Part shown: in pieces, positions 44,136-53,690 of the stretch
How positions within the stretch are numbered: the first letter of the stretch is position 1
Layout: each line of letters opens with the position of its first letter
DNA from: Coprobacter fastidiosus
GTDB taxonomy: Bacteria > Bacteroidota > Bacteroidia > Bacteroidales > Coprobacteraceae
Length of the DNA stretch: 64,000 bases
Assembly (NCBI RefSeq): GCF_030296935.1
Contig: NZ_AP028032.1
Coordinates: 372,001-436,000, forward strand
Direction of reading: 5' to 3'
Position numbers and translations under genes: made by a program
Notes under the pieces: model-generated
Databases searched by the model: none
Told to the model about the DNA's origin: nothing
What the model saw: only the letters and a program-made list of their open reading frames with translations

Positions 44136-46910
44136 TTTATCTTTTAAGTACTTCCCGGTGTAAGATTTTTCACAAGACGCAATATCTTCTGGAGTTCCTG
44201 CACAAACAAGAAAACCGCCTTTGTCTCCTCCTTCAGGACCCATGTCTATGACATAATCAGCACATTTAATTACGTCCATATTGTGTTCGATAATTACGAC
44301 CGTATGCCCTTTTTCTATTAAAGAATCGAATGCTTTTAGTAATGTTTTTATATCATGAAAATGTAATCCTGTTGTCGGTTCGTCAAAAACGAATATCGTA
44401 GGCTCTTGCTTTTCATTGCTCAAAAAATAAGCGAGCTTTACCCGTTGATTTTCTCCACCCGAAAGGGTCGAAGAAGCCTGTCCGAGCTTAATATATCCTA
44501 ATCCTACATCTTGTAGAGGTTTCAGTCTTTTGATGATTTTTTTCTCGGCGCTTCCTTGCTGTTCCGAAAAAAATTCGATAGCCTGATTGATAGTCATTTC
44601 CAATACATCATTGATATTCTTTCCTCGATATTCGATTTCAAGTATATCTTGTTTAAATCTTTTCCCGTGGCAACTTTCACATGTAAGAGTAATATCTGCC
44701 ATAAATTGCATTTCAACAGTGATAGTTCCGTCGCCTTTACACTCTTCACAGCGTCCGCCTTCTACGTTGAACGAAAAGTATGCCGGGGTAAATCCCATTT
44801 GTTTAGCAGCCTGCTGGTCGGCATATAATTTTCTGATTTCATCAAAAGCTTTCAGGTATGTTGCCGGATTAGATCTTGATGATTTACCGATCGGATTTTG
44901 ATCGACAAATTCGATATGTTTTACCAAATGCATGTCTCCGGAAAGTCGGTTGAATATACCGGGTTGTTCCCCGTCTTCTTCATAAAATCTGGAAAGAGAT
45001 TTAAAAAATACGTCTCTGACCAGTGATGATTTTCCTGAACCGCTGACTCCGGTAACTACTGTCATTATATGTAAAGGAAATATGACATCTATCCCTTTGA
45101 GATTATTATGTGCAGCTCCTTCTATTTTTATATAGTTATTCCATTTCCTTCGGTGGGCGGGCGTTTCGATTTTTTCTTCACCGGTAAGATACCGAACCGT
45201 ATAGCTTTTTGTAGCTTTTTCAAGTTTCGACAGGTCTCCTTGATAAACGACCTCTCCGCCGAGACGTCCTGCTTTAGGTCCTATGTCGATGATATAATCT
45301 GCTGCACGAATTATTTCTTCGTCATGTTCTACGACTATTACGGTATTTCCCAAAGCTTGCAGTTCTCTTAATACTTTTATAAGTAAAGTTGTATCACGGG
45401 AATGTAATCCGATACTGGGTTCATCCAGAATATATAGAGATCCGACAAGACTGCTTCCTAAAGATGTTGCAAGATTGATCCGTTGACTTTCTCCTCCTGA
45501 AAGAGTGGAAGATAGACGATTCAATGTCAGATAACCCAGTCCGACATTTACAAGAAAACCTATTCTGTTCTTTATTTCTGTCAGCAATCTTTTGGCGACA
45601 ATGCTATCATGTTCATCTAATGCCAAAGTGTCGAAAAAGATTTTTAGATCTGTGATTGGTAAAGCGACCAATTCCGAAATAGATTTTCCTCCGATTTTTA
45701 CATATTGTGCTTGAGGTTTTAGCCGACCCCCTTTGCAATCGGGACAAACAGTTTTACCTCGATATCGAGCGAGCATGACTCTGTATTGGATTTTGTATTG
45801 ATTTTCTTCAAGCATTTTGAAAAAATCGTGAATTCCCCCGAAAAGATGATTCCCGTTCCACAAAAGTTCCTTTTCTCGTTCGGTAAGTTGATAATAAGGG
45901 CGATGTATGGGAAAATGAGAAGCTTCGGCTACACGAATCAAATTCTTTTTCCATTCGCTCATTTTTTCTCCTTTCCAGCACATGACGGCATCGTCAAATA
46001 CCGATAACGCTTTATTGGGAATAACTAAATTTTCGTCGATGCCGATAACCTTACCGAAGCCTTCACAAGTCGGGCATGCTCCTACAGGGCTGTTGAAACT
46101 GAACATGAGATCGTTCGGCTCTTCAAAAGTGATACCGTCGGCTTCAAATCGTTTTGAGAATGTATGTTCTTCTATACCTTTTTCAGTATAAAATTTAAGA
46201 ATACATTCACCTCCTCCTTCAAAAAATGCGGTTTCTGCAGAGTCTGTCAATCGGCTTATTGTATTTTTTTCAGAGGAAACAGTCATTCTGTCTATTATTA
46301 AGAAAAGAGATGACGTGTCTATGTTAGATGTATGTTCTAATTCTTCTATCCGAATGGTTTTTCCCTTATATTCAACACGATTATATCCCTCTTTTAATAA
46401 AATCTCAAGTTGCGTTTCCAAGGTTCGGCCTTTGGGAATATGCAATATCGTGAGAACGGAGAACCGTGTTCCTTCCGAATAATTAGACATACATCTGATT
46501 ATATCTTCTGTCTGATGTTTTTTGACCTCTTTCCCAGATATTGGAGAAATTGTTTTTCCTATACGAGCATATAATAGCCGTAGGTAATCGTAAATTTCGG
46601 TGGAAGTGCCTACCGTGGAACGGGGATTTCGAGTATTGACTTTTTGTTCTATTGCGATTGCCGGAGGGATTCCTTTTATGAAATCACACTCAGGTTTGCT
46701 CATGCGTCCTAAAAATTGCCGTGCATAGGCAGAAAGGCTTTCGACATACCGGCGTTGTCCTTCTGCATATAAAGTATCGAATGCCAAAGACGACTTTCCT
46801 GAACCGGAGAGTCCTGTTATTACAATTAGTTTATCCCGGGGTATCTCAATGTCGATGTTTTTGAGATTATTCACCCGAGCGCCTTTTATAAATATTGAGT
46901 TATCGGTCAT
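44130..46910 (-). CDS. uvrA: Excinuclease ABC subunit A
   Basis: A 926-residue damage-recognition ATPase of nucleotide excision repair. It has two ABC modules with Walker A loops (GLSGSGKSS from residue 33 and GVSGSGKSS in the second half), signature motifs LSGGESQR and LSGGENQR, and zinc-binding CxxC pairs (CPTC/CPDC and CEEC/CESC). The [18 protein letters not shown] block is diagnostic. Length is normal. A -7 box lies 29 bases upstream. Its last codons lie in the palindromic terminator. Confidence 0.97.
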   Translation of the reverse strand: MTDNSIFIKGARVNNLKNIDIEIPRDKLIVITGLSGSGKSSLAFDTLYAEGQRRYVESLSAYARQFLGRMSKPECDFIKGIPPAIAIEQKVNTRNPRSTVGTSTEIYDYLRLLYARIGKTISPISGKEVKKHQTEDIIRCMSNYSEGTRFSVLTILHIPKGRTLETQLEILLKEGYNRVEYKGKTIRIEELEHTSNIDTSSLFLIIDRMTVSSEKNTISRLTDSAETAFFEGGGECILKFYTEKGIEEHTFSKRFEADGITFEEPNDLMFSFNSPVGACPTCEGFGKVIGIDENLVIPNKALSVFDDAVMCWKGEKMSEWKKNLIRVAEASHFPIHRPYYQLTEREKELLWNGNHLFGGIHDFFKMLEENQYKIQYRVMLARYRGKTVCPDCKGGRLKPQAQYVKIGGKSISELVALPITDLKIFFDTLALDEHDSIVAKRLLTEIKNRIGFLVNVGLGYLTLNRLSSTLSGGESQRINLATSLGSSLVGSLYILDEPSIGLHSRDTTLLIKVLRELQALGNTVIVVEHDEEIIRAADYIIDIGPKAGRLGGEVVYQGDLSKLEKATKSYTVRYLTGEEKIETPAHRRKWNNYIKIEGAAHNNLKGIDVIFPLHIMTVVTGVSGSGKSSLVRDVFFKSLSRFYEEDGEQPGIFNRLSGDMHLVKHIEFVDQNPIGKSSRSNPATYLKAFDEIRKLYADQQAAKQMGFTPAYFSFNVEGGRCEECKGDGTITVEMQFMADITLTCESCHGKRFKQDILEIEYRGKNINDVLEMTINQAIEFFSEQQGSAEKKIIKRLKPLQDVGLGYIKLGQASSTLSGGENQRVKLAYFLSNEKQEPTIFVFDEPTTGLHFHDIKTLLKAFDSLIEKGHTVVIIEHNMDVIKCADYVIDMGPEGGDKGGFLVCAGTPEDIASCEKSYTGKYLKDKL

Positions 46911-46938
46911 ATTGGCTGGTCAAATCAAAATTAACTTA

Positions 46939-46946
46939 CAAAGATA
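46939..46946 (-). promoter_or_regulatory. -7 promoter box for uvrA
   Basis: TATCTTTG on the minus strand. Confidence 0.55.
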
Positions 46947-47174
46947 CGAATAAGTCAAGCGCAAAAACAAATAAAATTTGATTTTGTCGAGCGGGAGTAT
47001 CTAAGACACAGTCGAAGATAATATATTAAAGTGGATATAAAAAAAGGTTCGTCTCTTTCAGATACATTATATATAATTTTTTCTCTTTGGGGATTTAATA
47101 AGGAAAAAATAAAATAATCTCAAAAAAGTGGAATATTTTATGTGGAAAAAAATAAAACCCATCTGATTTTTGTT

Positions 47175-47182
47175 AACTTTGT
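47175..47182 (+). promoter_or_regulatory. -7 promoter box for the YtxH operon
   Basis: TAACTTTG, 18-24 bases before the two candidate start codons. Confidence 0.5.
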
Positions 47183-47200
47183 AATAGCACTAAAAAATAA

Positions 47201-47413
47201 ATGATTATGAAAAATTTATCAGCATTATTTGCCTTTTTGGGTGGTGCAGCCGTTGGTGCTGCACTGGGAGTCCTGTTCGCTCCGGAAAAAGGAGAGGATA
47301 CTCGTAAACGAATTTGCCAGCTCCTTCGTGAAAAAGGAATTAAATTGAACCATCATGAGATGGATGAATTGGTAGATCAGATCACTTCAGAATTAAGTTC
47401 GGATAAAGAGTAG
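47201..47413 (+). CDS. YtxH domain protein
   Basis: A 70-residue protein with a Gly/Ala-rich membrane segment (FLGGAAVGAALGVLFAPEKG) typical of YtxH, followed by a charged amphipathic tail. A second ATG two codons on is possible. YtxH proteins are linked to general stress in Bacillus, but the molecular role is unknown. It heads a three-gene cluster with a holin-X-like membrane protein and a coiled-coil protein. Confidence 0.85.
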   Translation: MIMKNLSALFAFLGGAAVGAALGVLFAPEKGEDTRKRICQLLREKGIKLNHHEMDELVDQITSELSSDKE

Positions 47414-47474
47414 AAGATTCTTAGGACAAGTATGGCTATTTGTGTTATACTTGTCCTTTAAGTTTATGTGTTTT

Positions 47475-47828
47475 ATGATAAATAATGATCCAAAACCTGT
47501 ATCTGTGCATCAATTGATTGCTGAAATAAAAGAGTATCTTGAATTACAACGAGATTTATTGAAAGTTGAAGGAGTTGAGAAACTTACAATTCTTATTTCC
47601 GCTTTTCTTGTTTTGATGATAAGTATTATTCTTGGGGGAGGAGCTCTTTTTTATTTGCTTTTTGCTTTGGCCTATTTATTGGAGCCGGCTATTGGTTTGA
47701 TAGGAGCATTCGGTATTATAGGTTGCGTTTGCTTATCGATATTAGTTGTCGTTGTTTTGTTGAGGAAGCAACTCATAATTAATCCGATAGTTCGGTTTCT
47801 ATACAAATTATTTTTAAAAGATATGTGA
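47475..47828 (+). CDS. Phage-holin-superfamily (Holin-X) membrane protein
   Basis: A 117-residue protein with a helical N-terminus (SVHQLIAEIKEYLELQRDLL) and two membrane helices separated by a short loop. This layout is annotated as putative Actinobacterial Holin-X or phage holin family III. Despite the name, in Bacteroidetes chromosomes it is a housekeeping gene next to ytxH, not a phage gene. The first ATG is preferred to an upstream TTG. Confidence 0.8.
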   Translation: MINNDPKPVSVHQLIAEIKEYLELQRDLLKVEGVEKLTILISAFLVLMISIILGGGALFYLLFALAYLLEPAIGLIGAFGIIGCVCLSILVVVVLLRKQLIINPIVRFLYKLFLKDM

Positions 47829-48070
47829 TGAATGTCCGGGAAAAAAAGGTAACATTAGAGGATTTATTAGTTCAAAAGCAAGAGCTGAAGAAACAAATTG
47901 AAAGTCAGCAGCAGAAGCTTGTTGAATCTTATTATTTATTGACAGAGCCGTTTTCTTTTAATCCGATGCATTCGTCATTGATGAAGAAATTAACGACGGG
48001 ATTTGCCATATTTGACGGTTTTATGATAGGGCTAAAAATTATCCGTAAAATAAAAAATCTGTTTCGATAA
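47828..48070 (+). CDS. Coiled-coil small protein of the YtxH cluster
   Basis: An 80-residue protein, preferred start at the ATG that overlaps the preceding stop by one base (TGATG). An N-terminal coiled coil (LEDLLVQKQELKKQIESQQQ) is followed by a hydrophobic segment (TTGFAIFDGFMIGLKI) and a basic C-terminus. It has no named family that I recognise. The coupling suggests that the three proteins work together at the membrane. Confidence 0.72.
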   Translation: MNVREKKVTLEDLLVQKQELKKQIESQQQKLVESYYLLTEPFSFNPMHSSLMKKLTTGFAIFDGFMIGLKIIRKIKNLFR

Positions 48071-48113
48071 TTTTTAAATAGAGCATGGATGTTGTAAATA
48101 AATAAGAATTTTC

Positions 48114-48144
48114 TTGGAAATATAGTTTAATTCCTCTATTTTTG
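48114..48144 (+). promoter_or_regulatory. Promoter for the lipoprotein gene
   Basis: TTG (48114-48116), 20-base spacer, TATTTTTG (48137-48144). Both elements fit the Bacteroidetes sigma-ABfr consensus. Confidence 0.65.
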
Positions 48145-48200
48145 TGTTCAAATTTTAAAATCAAATTAATCGAGAAGAGTAAAAAGTAAAAAAAGTAAGT

Positions 48201-48683
48201 ATGAAAAAGAATTTATTTTATTTGTTTATAGCATTGTTTGCTGTTACATCTATGACTGCATGTGGTGATGACGATGATGATAAAGATACAGGTATTAATG
48301 TTGCCGGATCATATACCGGTACGATTATTGTTAATATTACCGATGAAGAATCTGAGAATCCGATAAAATTAGAAAATCAGGAATTCACCGTAACTCAGAA
48401 TGGACAAGAATCTATTAATTTGTCTATTTCTGGACTTGTATTAGCAGAAGGTACTGCCCCTATGGATATTAGTGCACCTAATGTGCCTTTTTCTGTAGAT
48501 GGTGAAAAAGTTATTTTGAATTCGACAGATCTTAATATTCCCTTGAAAGTATTAGGCGGTTTAGATGCATATATAAAGTCTATGGTAGGAAATTTTCAAG
48601 GGAATGAAGTTGCTTTTAAAATTGTTGCAGAACAAGAGTTGGTAGAAAAAGTCTATATAACTGTTACTGGGACGAAAAAGTAA
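48201..48683 (+). CDS. Calycin-like lipoprotein
   Basis: A 160-residue lipoprotein with Cys21 at the lipobox followed by G and five Asp, a probable surface-export signal. The mature part (VAGSYTGTIIVNI; NGQESINLSISGLVL) is beta-rich and resembles the calycin-like or lipocalin-type domain of Bacteroides lipoproteins. The ligand is unknown. It has its own promoter and terminator. Confidence 0.75.
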   Translation: MKKNLFYLFIALFAVTSMTACGDDDDDKDTGINVAGSYTGTIIVNITDEESENPIKLENQEFTVTQNGQESINLSISGLVLAEGTAPMDISAPNVPFSVDGEKVILNSTDLNIPLKVLGGLDAYIKSMVGNFQGNEVAFKIVAEQELVEKVYITVTGTKK

Positions 48684-48709
48684 GAATTTTATTCAATAAA
48701 TCAGGATAA

Positions 48710-48748
48710 AATAAGGGTGAAGATTTGACCAAATCTTTACCCTTTATT
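48710..48748 (+). terminator. Intrinsic terminator of the lipoprotein gene
   Basis: AATAAGGGTGAAGATTT pairs with AAATCTTTACCCTTTATT with one G-T pair and one bulge, followed by CTTTTT. Confidence 0.78.
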
Positions 48749-48804
48749 CTTTTTGAAGAAGTTAATTTGCAGCATCATGAGAACTTTACCTTGAAATCTA
48801 TTGT

Positions 48805-48827
48805 TTTTTATACATAATGTATAAAAA
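48805..48827. repeat. Palindrome upstream of the TlpA-like gene
   Basis: TTTTTATACAT and ATGTATAAAAA form an 11-bp perfect palindrome around a single A. It contains the first ATG of the following frame, which argues for the next ATG as the true start, and could be an operator. Confidence 0.5.
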
Positions 48828-48834
48828 TATTGTT

Positions 48835-49938
48835 ATGTATAAGAAATTATTATTTTTTGTCGGAGTTTTATTGCTCCTGTCTTCGTGTACTAATAACTAT
48901 ACAATCGAAGGAACTGTGGATAAGATGGCAGATGGAGCAAAAGTACTACTCCGAAAACAAGTAAATGAATCGTTTGTCGACTTGGACAGTACTTTTGTAA
49001 AAAATGGAAAGTTTGTATTTCGAGGAAAGCAAGATACTGCGGCTATGGCGTTATTGACAGTCGAGAGTAGAGAGAAATTGCCTTATATGCCGGTTCTGTT
49101 TATTTTGGAAAATGGAAATCTGAAAGTTAAAGTAGATACAGTTTCATCAGTTTCAGGTACGAAGTTGAATGATGTATTTCAAAGTTATATGGAATCTCGA
49201 TTTAGTACGGATAAAAAAATGGAACAACTAAGTCGGGAATATGTGACGGATTACCTTACGGGGACATTGACGGATAGCATCTTGACAAAATTGAAAAAAC
49301 AATTTTCAGATGAAGAAGTGAATTTGAAAATCTTGACTCAAAAATATATACAAAATAATACCGACAACGTTTCAGGAATTTACGTATTTCTCCAAAACAG
49401 TTATTTATTCTCACCTGAGGAGCAAGCTGCGATAATCCAGGATGCAAAGCAGTTTTTTAAAGAAGATCGTATGATACAGACGTTTTCGGATATTTTAGAA
49501 CATACCCGAAATATTGCTGTCGGAATGCCATATGTTGATTTAAAAATGCAAGATCCGAAAGGAAAAGAGGTCTCATTATCTGATTACGTTGGAAAAGGGA
49601 AATATGTGTTGGTCGATTTTTGGGCTTCATGGTGCGCTCCTTGCCGAAAACAGATGCCGACATTAATCAGTTTATATGATCGGTTTAAAAATAAGAACTT
49701 TGAAATTATCGGTGTTTCGTTTGACAATAATAAAAATGAGTGGATTCAATACATTCAGAATGCAAAACTTCCGTGGCCTCAGATGAGTGATTTGAACGGA
49801 TGGGAGTCTGAAGCAGTATTACTTTATGCGATACAAGGCATACCGCATACGATATTAGTAGATCCGCAAGGAAAAATTGTAGCAAAAGATTTGAAAGGTT
49901 CAGCTTTGGTGAAGAAATTAGAAGAAGTCCTGAAATAA
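48835..49938 (+). CDS. TlpA-like thioredoxin lipoprotein with DUF4369 domain
   Basis: A 367-residue protein (starting at the ATG after the palindrome). A lipobox Cys18 follows the signal peptide (SSCTN), then an N-terminal DUF4369 domain with beta strands (YTIEGTVDKMADGAKVLL) and a C-terminal AhpC/TlpA thioredoxin fold with WASWCAPCRKQMP (Cys267 and Cys270) and the cis-Pro region IQGIPHTILVD. It should act as a periplasmic thiol-disulfide oxidoreductase. An alternative start six codons upstream (48817) would lengthen it. Confidence 0.88.
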   Translation: MYKKLLFFVGVLLLLSSCTNNYTIEGTVDKMADGAKVLLRKQVNESFVDLDSTFVKNGKFVFRGKQDTAAMALLTVESREKLPYMPVLFILENGNLKVKVDTVSSVSGTKLNDVFQSYMESRFSTDKKMEQLSREYVTDYLTGTLTDSILTKLKKQFSDEEVNLKILTQKYIQNNTDNVSGIYVFLQNSYLFSPEEQAAIIQDAKQFFKEDRMIQTFSDILEHTRNIAVGMPYVDLKMQDPKGKEVSLSDYVGKGKYVLVDFWASWCAPCRKQMPTLISLYDRFKNKNFEIIGVSFDNNKNEWIQYIQNAKLPWPQMSDLNGWESEAVLLYAIQGIPHTILVDPQGKIVAKDLKGSALVKKLEEVLK

Positions 49939-49953
49939 TTTGAATAATAAGAC

Positions 49954-49961
49954 TATCTTTG
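49954..49961 (+). promoter_or_regulatory. -7 promoter box for the TPR gene
   Basis: TATCTTTG, 56 bases before the start codon and directly ahead of the hairpin at 49972. Confidence 0.5.
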
Positions 49962-49971
49962 CATTGTCATA

Positions 49972-49999
49972 CAAAAGAGAGGTGTAGGCCTCTCTTTTG
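49972..49999 (+). terminator. Hairpin between the TlpA-like and TPR genes
   Basis: CAAAAGAGAGG and CCTCTCTTTTG form an 11-bp stem with a 6-base loop. It can terminate the upstream transcript. Because a -7 box lies before it, it would also sit at the 5' end of the downstream transcript. Confidence 0.6.
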
Positions 50000-50016
50000 G
50001 CATTAATTAAGAAGAA

Positions 50017-50760
50017 ATGAAACGAATATTTATTTTTACTATTTTGTCTTTGTGTATAGTGTCGGGGGGTAAAGCCCAGCAGATTGATTATAAAGCTACA
50101 GCATTTAACTTATTTTTGAATGGAAAAATTTCCCAGTGGCCGTGGGTCATTAATAAGATGGTTGCTGATCCTAAATTGCAAGATACAGAAGGACAGTTGG
50201 AAATTTTAACATATTATTATGGTTTGGTCGGTCATTTGATGGATGTCGGGCAGAAAAAACAGGCATCGGAGAATTTGCGGAAGGCTAATGAGCTTGCGAT
50301 GAAGCTGTATAAAACAAATCCGGACAATCCTCTTTTACTTGGTCTCATGTCTAATTTGACAGGTTTTCAAATAGCCCTATCCCCTTTGAAAGCTACAACC
50401 TTAGCTAAAGGTATGATGAATAAAGCTAAAAAATCTATTGCTAAAGGGCCGAATGATCCGCATGTAAATATTTTATATTCGAATATCTTGTTCTATATGC
50501 CGGGAATCTTTGGAGGAGATACGGAGAAAGCGTTACAAGGTTATAAAAAAGCTTTACAAACAATGGAAGCTGATCCCGAGTTGAAAAAAAATAATTGGAT
50601 GTACATTCAATTAATGGTAACAATCGGGGTCGTAGAAGAAAAACGAGAGAATTATGTGGAAGCTCAGAAAATGTATCGTAAAGTTTTAGAGTTATATCCG
50701 GAATATGCACATGTGAAAAATGTTTCTTATCCTCGTTTATTGGAAAAAATGAAAGGTTGA
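50017..50760 (+). CDS. Secreted TPR-like hypothetical protein
   Basis: A 247-residue protein with a signal peptide ending near GKAQQ, then helical repeats that resemble tetratricopeptide units (QASENLRKANELAMKLYKTNPDNP; EKALQGYKKALQTMEADP; EAQKMYRKVLELYPEY). It probably mediates protein-protein contact in the periplasm. The specific role is unknown. The downstream neighbour prmA is on the same strand 35 bases away. Confidence 0.75.
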   Translation: MKRIFIFTILSLCIVSGGKAQQIDYKATAFNLFLNGKISQWPWVINKMVADPKLQDTEGQLEILTYYYGLVGHLMDVGQKKQASENLRKANELAMKLYKTNPDNPLLLGLMSNLTGFQIALSPLKATTLAKGMMNKAKKSIAKGPNDPHVNILYSNILFYMPGIFGGDTEKALQGYKKALQTMEADPELKKNNWMYIQLMVTIGVVEEKRENYVEAQKMYRKVLELYPEYAHVKNVSYPRLLEKMKG

Positions 50761-50795
50761 TACGATTTTAGTTTATCTCATTAGCTTATAAAAGG

Positions 50796-51644
50796 ATGAA
50801 TTATATTGAAGTTAAAATACAAATAACCCCCTGTTCCGAAGTAAGTACAGATTTGCTTTCTGCATTTTTAGGGGAAATCGGATTCGATAGCTTTGTTTCT
50901 TTTGAAGAAGGACTTTTTGCGTATATTCCGTCATCTTTATTCGATGAAGATCGTATGAAACGATCGTTCGCTTTAGTTCCGGTCGATTGTGCAATCGATT
51001 ATTCTGTAATCGAAATTCCAGACCGTAATTGGAATGAAGAGTGGGAAAAAAACTATTTTACACCTATTGTAATTGGAAATGAATGTGTGGTTCACAGCTC
51101 TTTTCATACCGATATACCCGAGGTAAAATATGACATTTTGATAGATCCGAAAATGTCGTTTGGTACGGGACATCATGAGACAACAAGTACTATGATGGAA
51201 ATGATGCTTAAAACTTCATTTGAGAACAAGGTTGTGTTGGATATGGGATGCGGAACGGCCATATTGTCTATTTTGGCGAGTATGAGAGGTGCGAAATCTG
51301 TCACGGGAGTTGATATCGATGAGTGGGCCTATGAAAATGCTCTTGAAAACATTCAGTTGAATCATATTTCGAATATAGATATTTTGTTAGGAGGATCGGA
51401 ACAAATTGCCGGTAAAAAATATGATATTATATTGGCGAATATAAACCGGAATGTTTTGTTGGAGAATATGAAAATTTATAGTGCTTGCATGAATGAAAAT
51501 TCTGAACTTTATATGAGTGGATTTTATAAAGAGGATATTCCTGTGATATGCGAAGAGGCAAATCATTGCGGGTTAGTATTGGAAACTTATACCGAGAAAA
51601 ACCGATGGGTGGGTACTAAATTCGTAAAGAAAGGTAATATATGA
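50796..51644 (+). CDS. prmA: Ribosomal protein L11 methyltransferase
   Basis: A 282-residue SAM-dependent methyltransferase that trimethylates L11. The N-terminal substrate-binding domain is followed by FGTGHHET (122-129) and the SAM loop LDMGCGTAILS (148-158), then LANINRNVL. Its stop overlaps the start of the LacI-type regulator by 4 bases (ATGA), an odd partnership of a housekeeping enzyme with a sugar regulator. Confidence 0.93.
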   Translation: MNYIEVKIQITPCSEVSTDLLSAFLGEIGFDSFVSFEEGLFAYIPSSLFDEDRMKRSFALVPVDCAIDYSVIEIPDRNWNEEWEKNYFTPIVIGNECVVHSSFHTDIPEVKYDILIDPKMSFGTGHHETTSTMMEMMLKTSFENKVVLDMGCGTAILSILASMRGAKSVTGVDIDEWAYENALENIQLNHISNIDILLGGSEQIAGKKYDIILANINRNVLLENMKIYSACMNENSELYMSGFYKEDIPVICEEANHCGLVLETYTEKNRWVGTKFVKKGNI

Positions 51645-52690
51645 AACCATTGCAAAAGGTCACGATATATGATTTAGCCAAAGAACTGAATACTTCGGCT
51701 TCAACCGTTTCACGAGCTTTGCAAAATCATCCGAGAATTAGTGAAAAGATGAAAAAAGCGGTGTCGGAGCTCGCAGAGAAGATGAATTATCATCCCGATC
51801 CGGTAGCCCATCATTTAAGAACGGGAAAAGGATCGGTTATCGGAGTTATTGTTCCGAGGATCGACCGTCATTTTTTCGCTTCGGTCATCGGAGGAATCGA
51901 GAGTGTTGCTCATGCTGCTGGTTATAGTGTTTTAGTTTCTCAGTCGAACGAACGTTGGGAAGAAGAAAAGAATATCGTGAAAACTATGCTTGCGAAGAAA
52001 ATCGATGGTTTGGCAATATCTTTAGCTTCAGAAACTACAGATTATAAACATTTTGATGCTGTTATTAGCAGAGGAGTACCGGTTGTTTTTTTTGATAGAG
52101 TTCCGTTAGACAAGAGGAGCAGTTGTGTGAGAATAGATAATCGGACAGCGGCCTATAATGCAGTAATGCATTTAATAAAGCAGGGTTGTACTCGCATAGT
52201 TCATTTATCAGGACCTCAGGCTATTAGTGTTTATAAAGACCGACAAGATGGATATGTTCAAGCTTTGATGGATTCGGATATTCGGGTAGATTCATCTTTA
52301 ATTTTTGAAAACAGTATCACTTTAGCGACAGGTGAAGAAGCTGGAAAAAAGATACTTGCAATGCCTGTTCTTCCGGATGCGATTTTTTCCGCCGGAGATT
52401 ATTCGGCAATGGGGGTTATGCATGTTTTGAAAAAAAATGGCGTGAAAGTTCCTGAAGACATTGCTATTGTCGGATTTGCTAATGAACCTTTTGATTCTTT
52501 TGTAGAGCCTCCTTTAAGTTCTGTTGATCAGGTAAATAAAAAAATGGGTGAGACAGTAGCTGAAGTTTTATTAGAAGAAATGTCTGTTGATCCGGAAAAC
52601 CGGAAATGGGTCGATAAGGTATTGGACTCCTCTTTGATTATAAGAGAGTCATCGATTAAAAAAGATAATTTATCAAAAAAAGATATTTAA
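51641..52690 (+). CDS. LacI family transcriptional regulator, probable kdu regulator
   Basis: A 349-residue repressor with an N-terminal LacI helix-turn-helix (TIYDLAKELNTSASTVSRAL) and hinge, then a periplasmic-binding-protein-like effector domain (VIGVIVPRIDRHFFASVIGG). It probably binds the 20-bp palindrome overlapping the promoter of kduI directly downstream. The effector is expected to be a uronate catabolite, inferred from the neighbours. Confidence 0.9.
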   Translation: MKPLQKVTIYDLAKELNTSASTVSRALQNHPRISEKMKKAVSELAEKMNYHPDPVAHHLRTGKGSVIGVIVPRIDRHFFASVIGGIESVAHAAGYSVLVSQSNERWEEEKNIVKTMLAKKIDGLAISLASETTDYKHFDAVISRGVPVVFFDRVPLDKRSSCVRIDNRTAAYNAVMHLIKQGCTRIVHLSGPQAISVYKDRQDGYVQALMDSDIRVDSSLIFENSITLATGEEAGKKILAMPVLPDAIFSAGDYSAMGVMHVLKKNGVKVPEDIAIVGFANEPFDSFVEPPLSSVDQVNKKMGETVAEVLLEEMSVDPENRKWVDKVLDSSLIIRESSIKKDNLSKKDI

Positions 52691-52694
52691 GGTA

Positions 52695-52724
52695 TTGTTT
52701 GAAGATTATTTTTTTATACATTTG
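52695..52724 (+). promoter_or_regulatory. Promoter of the kduI-kduD-DUF4861 operon
   Basis: TTG (52695-52697), 19-base spacer, TACATTTG (52717-52724). It fits both elements of the Bacteroidetes promoter, and the -7 box overlaps the operator. Confidence 0.65.
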
Positions 52725-52741
52725 TGCAATCGATTACACAA
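52722..52741. promoter_or_regulatory. LacI-type operator over the kduI promoter
   Basis: TTGTGCAATCGATTACACAA is a 20-bp near-perfect palindrome with central CG, broken only at one symmetric pair. Size and centre fit LacI-family operators, and it shares three bases with the -7 box, so bound repressor would block transcription. Confidence 0.65.
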
Positions 52742-52820
52742 TCTAAATGTAAAGTTTGAGTTGAGGGTATTGGTAATTGAAGATAATAATTTAATAATCA
52801 AGTATATAAATTAGATAGTT

Positions 52821-53663
52821 ATGAAAACAAATTATGAACTTCGCTATGCGAGCAATCCTCGAGATGCGAAAAGCTATGATACGACTCGTTTGCGTGAAGA
52901 TTTCTTGATTCAGAACCTGTTTGTAAATAATGAAGTAAATATGGTTTACTCTATGTATGATCGTTTGATTGTAGGAGGAGCTAAACCAGTAGGTGAAGTA
53001 CTTACATTAGAAGCAATAGATCCGTTAAAAGCGACACATTTTCTTTCTCGTCGTGAATTGGGAATATTCAATGTCGGAGGCCCGGGCTGTGTAAAGGTGG
53101 GAGATACGGCTTTTGATTTGAATTACAAAGAGGCATTATATCTCGGAGCAGGTGAACGGACTGTTACATTTGAAAGTTTGGATGATAAGAATCCTGCAAA
53201 ATTTTATTTCAATTCTGCTCCGGCACATAAAACTTATCCGGATAAAAAAGTAACGAAAGCTGATGCCGTAGTTGCGGAAATGGGCTCATTAGAAGGGTCT
53301 AATCATCGTAACATCAATAAGATGCTGGTATCTCAAGTATTGGAAACATGCCAGTTGCAAATGGGTATGACAGAATTGCAACCGGGTAGTGTCTGGAATA
53401 CTATGCCTGCACATACTCATAGTCGCCGGATGGAAGCATATTTCTATTTTGAAGTTCCTGAAGGAAATGCGGTTTGCCATTTTATGGGAGAACCGACCGA
53501 AACTCGTCATATTTGGATGAAAGGAGATGAAGCTGTATTGTCGCCCGAATGGTCGATACACTCTGCTGCTGCGACTAGTAATTATACTTTCATTTGGGGT
53601 ATGGGTGGTGAAAATCTGGATTATGGTGATCAGGATTTCTATAAAAATACAGATCTTAGATAA
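52821..53663 (+). CDS. kduI: 5-dehydro-4-deoxy-D-glucuronate isomerase
   Basis: A 280-residue cupin-type isomerase that converts 5-keto-4-deoxyuronate (DKI) to 2,5-diketo-3-deoxygluconate. The zinc ligands H198, H200, E205 and H247 are visible in [16 protein letters not shown] and WSIHSAA. It processes the unsaturated uronic acid released by polysaccharide lyases and unsaturated glucuronyl hydrolases. It is the first gene of the LacI-controlled operon. Confidence 0.95.
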   Translation: MKTNYELRYASNPRDAKSYDTTRLREDFLIQNLFVNNEVNMVYSMYDRLIVGGAKPVGEVLTLEAIDPLKATHFLSRRELGIFNVGGPGCVKVGDTAFDLNYKEALYLGAGERTVTFESLDDKNPAKFYFNSAPAHKTYPDKKVTKADAVVAEMGSLEGSNHRNINKMLVSQVLETCQLQMGMTELQPGSVWNTMPAHTHSRRMEAYFYFEVPEGNAVCHFMGEPTETRHIWMKGDEAVLSPEWSIHSAAATSNYTFIWGMGGENLDYGDQDFYKNTDLR

Positions 53664-53690
53664 AACTTAAACACACTAACTTTATTAAAT

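Noticed and set aside
47442..47828. Phage origin for the holin-family gene
   Set aside because: There are no other phage genes nearby, and this family is a common chromosomal neighbour of ytxH.
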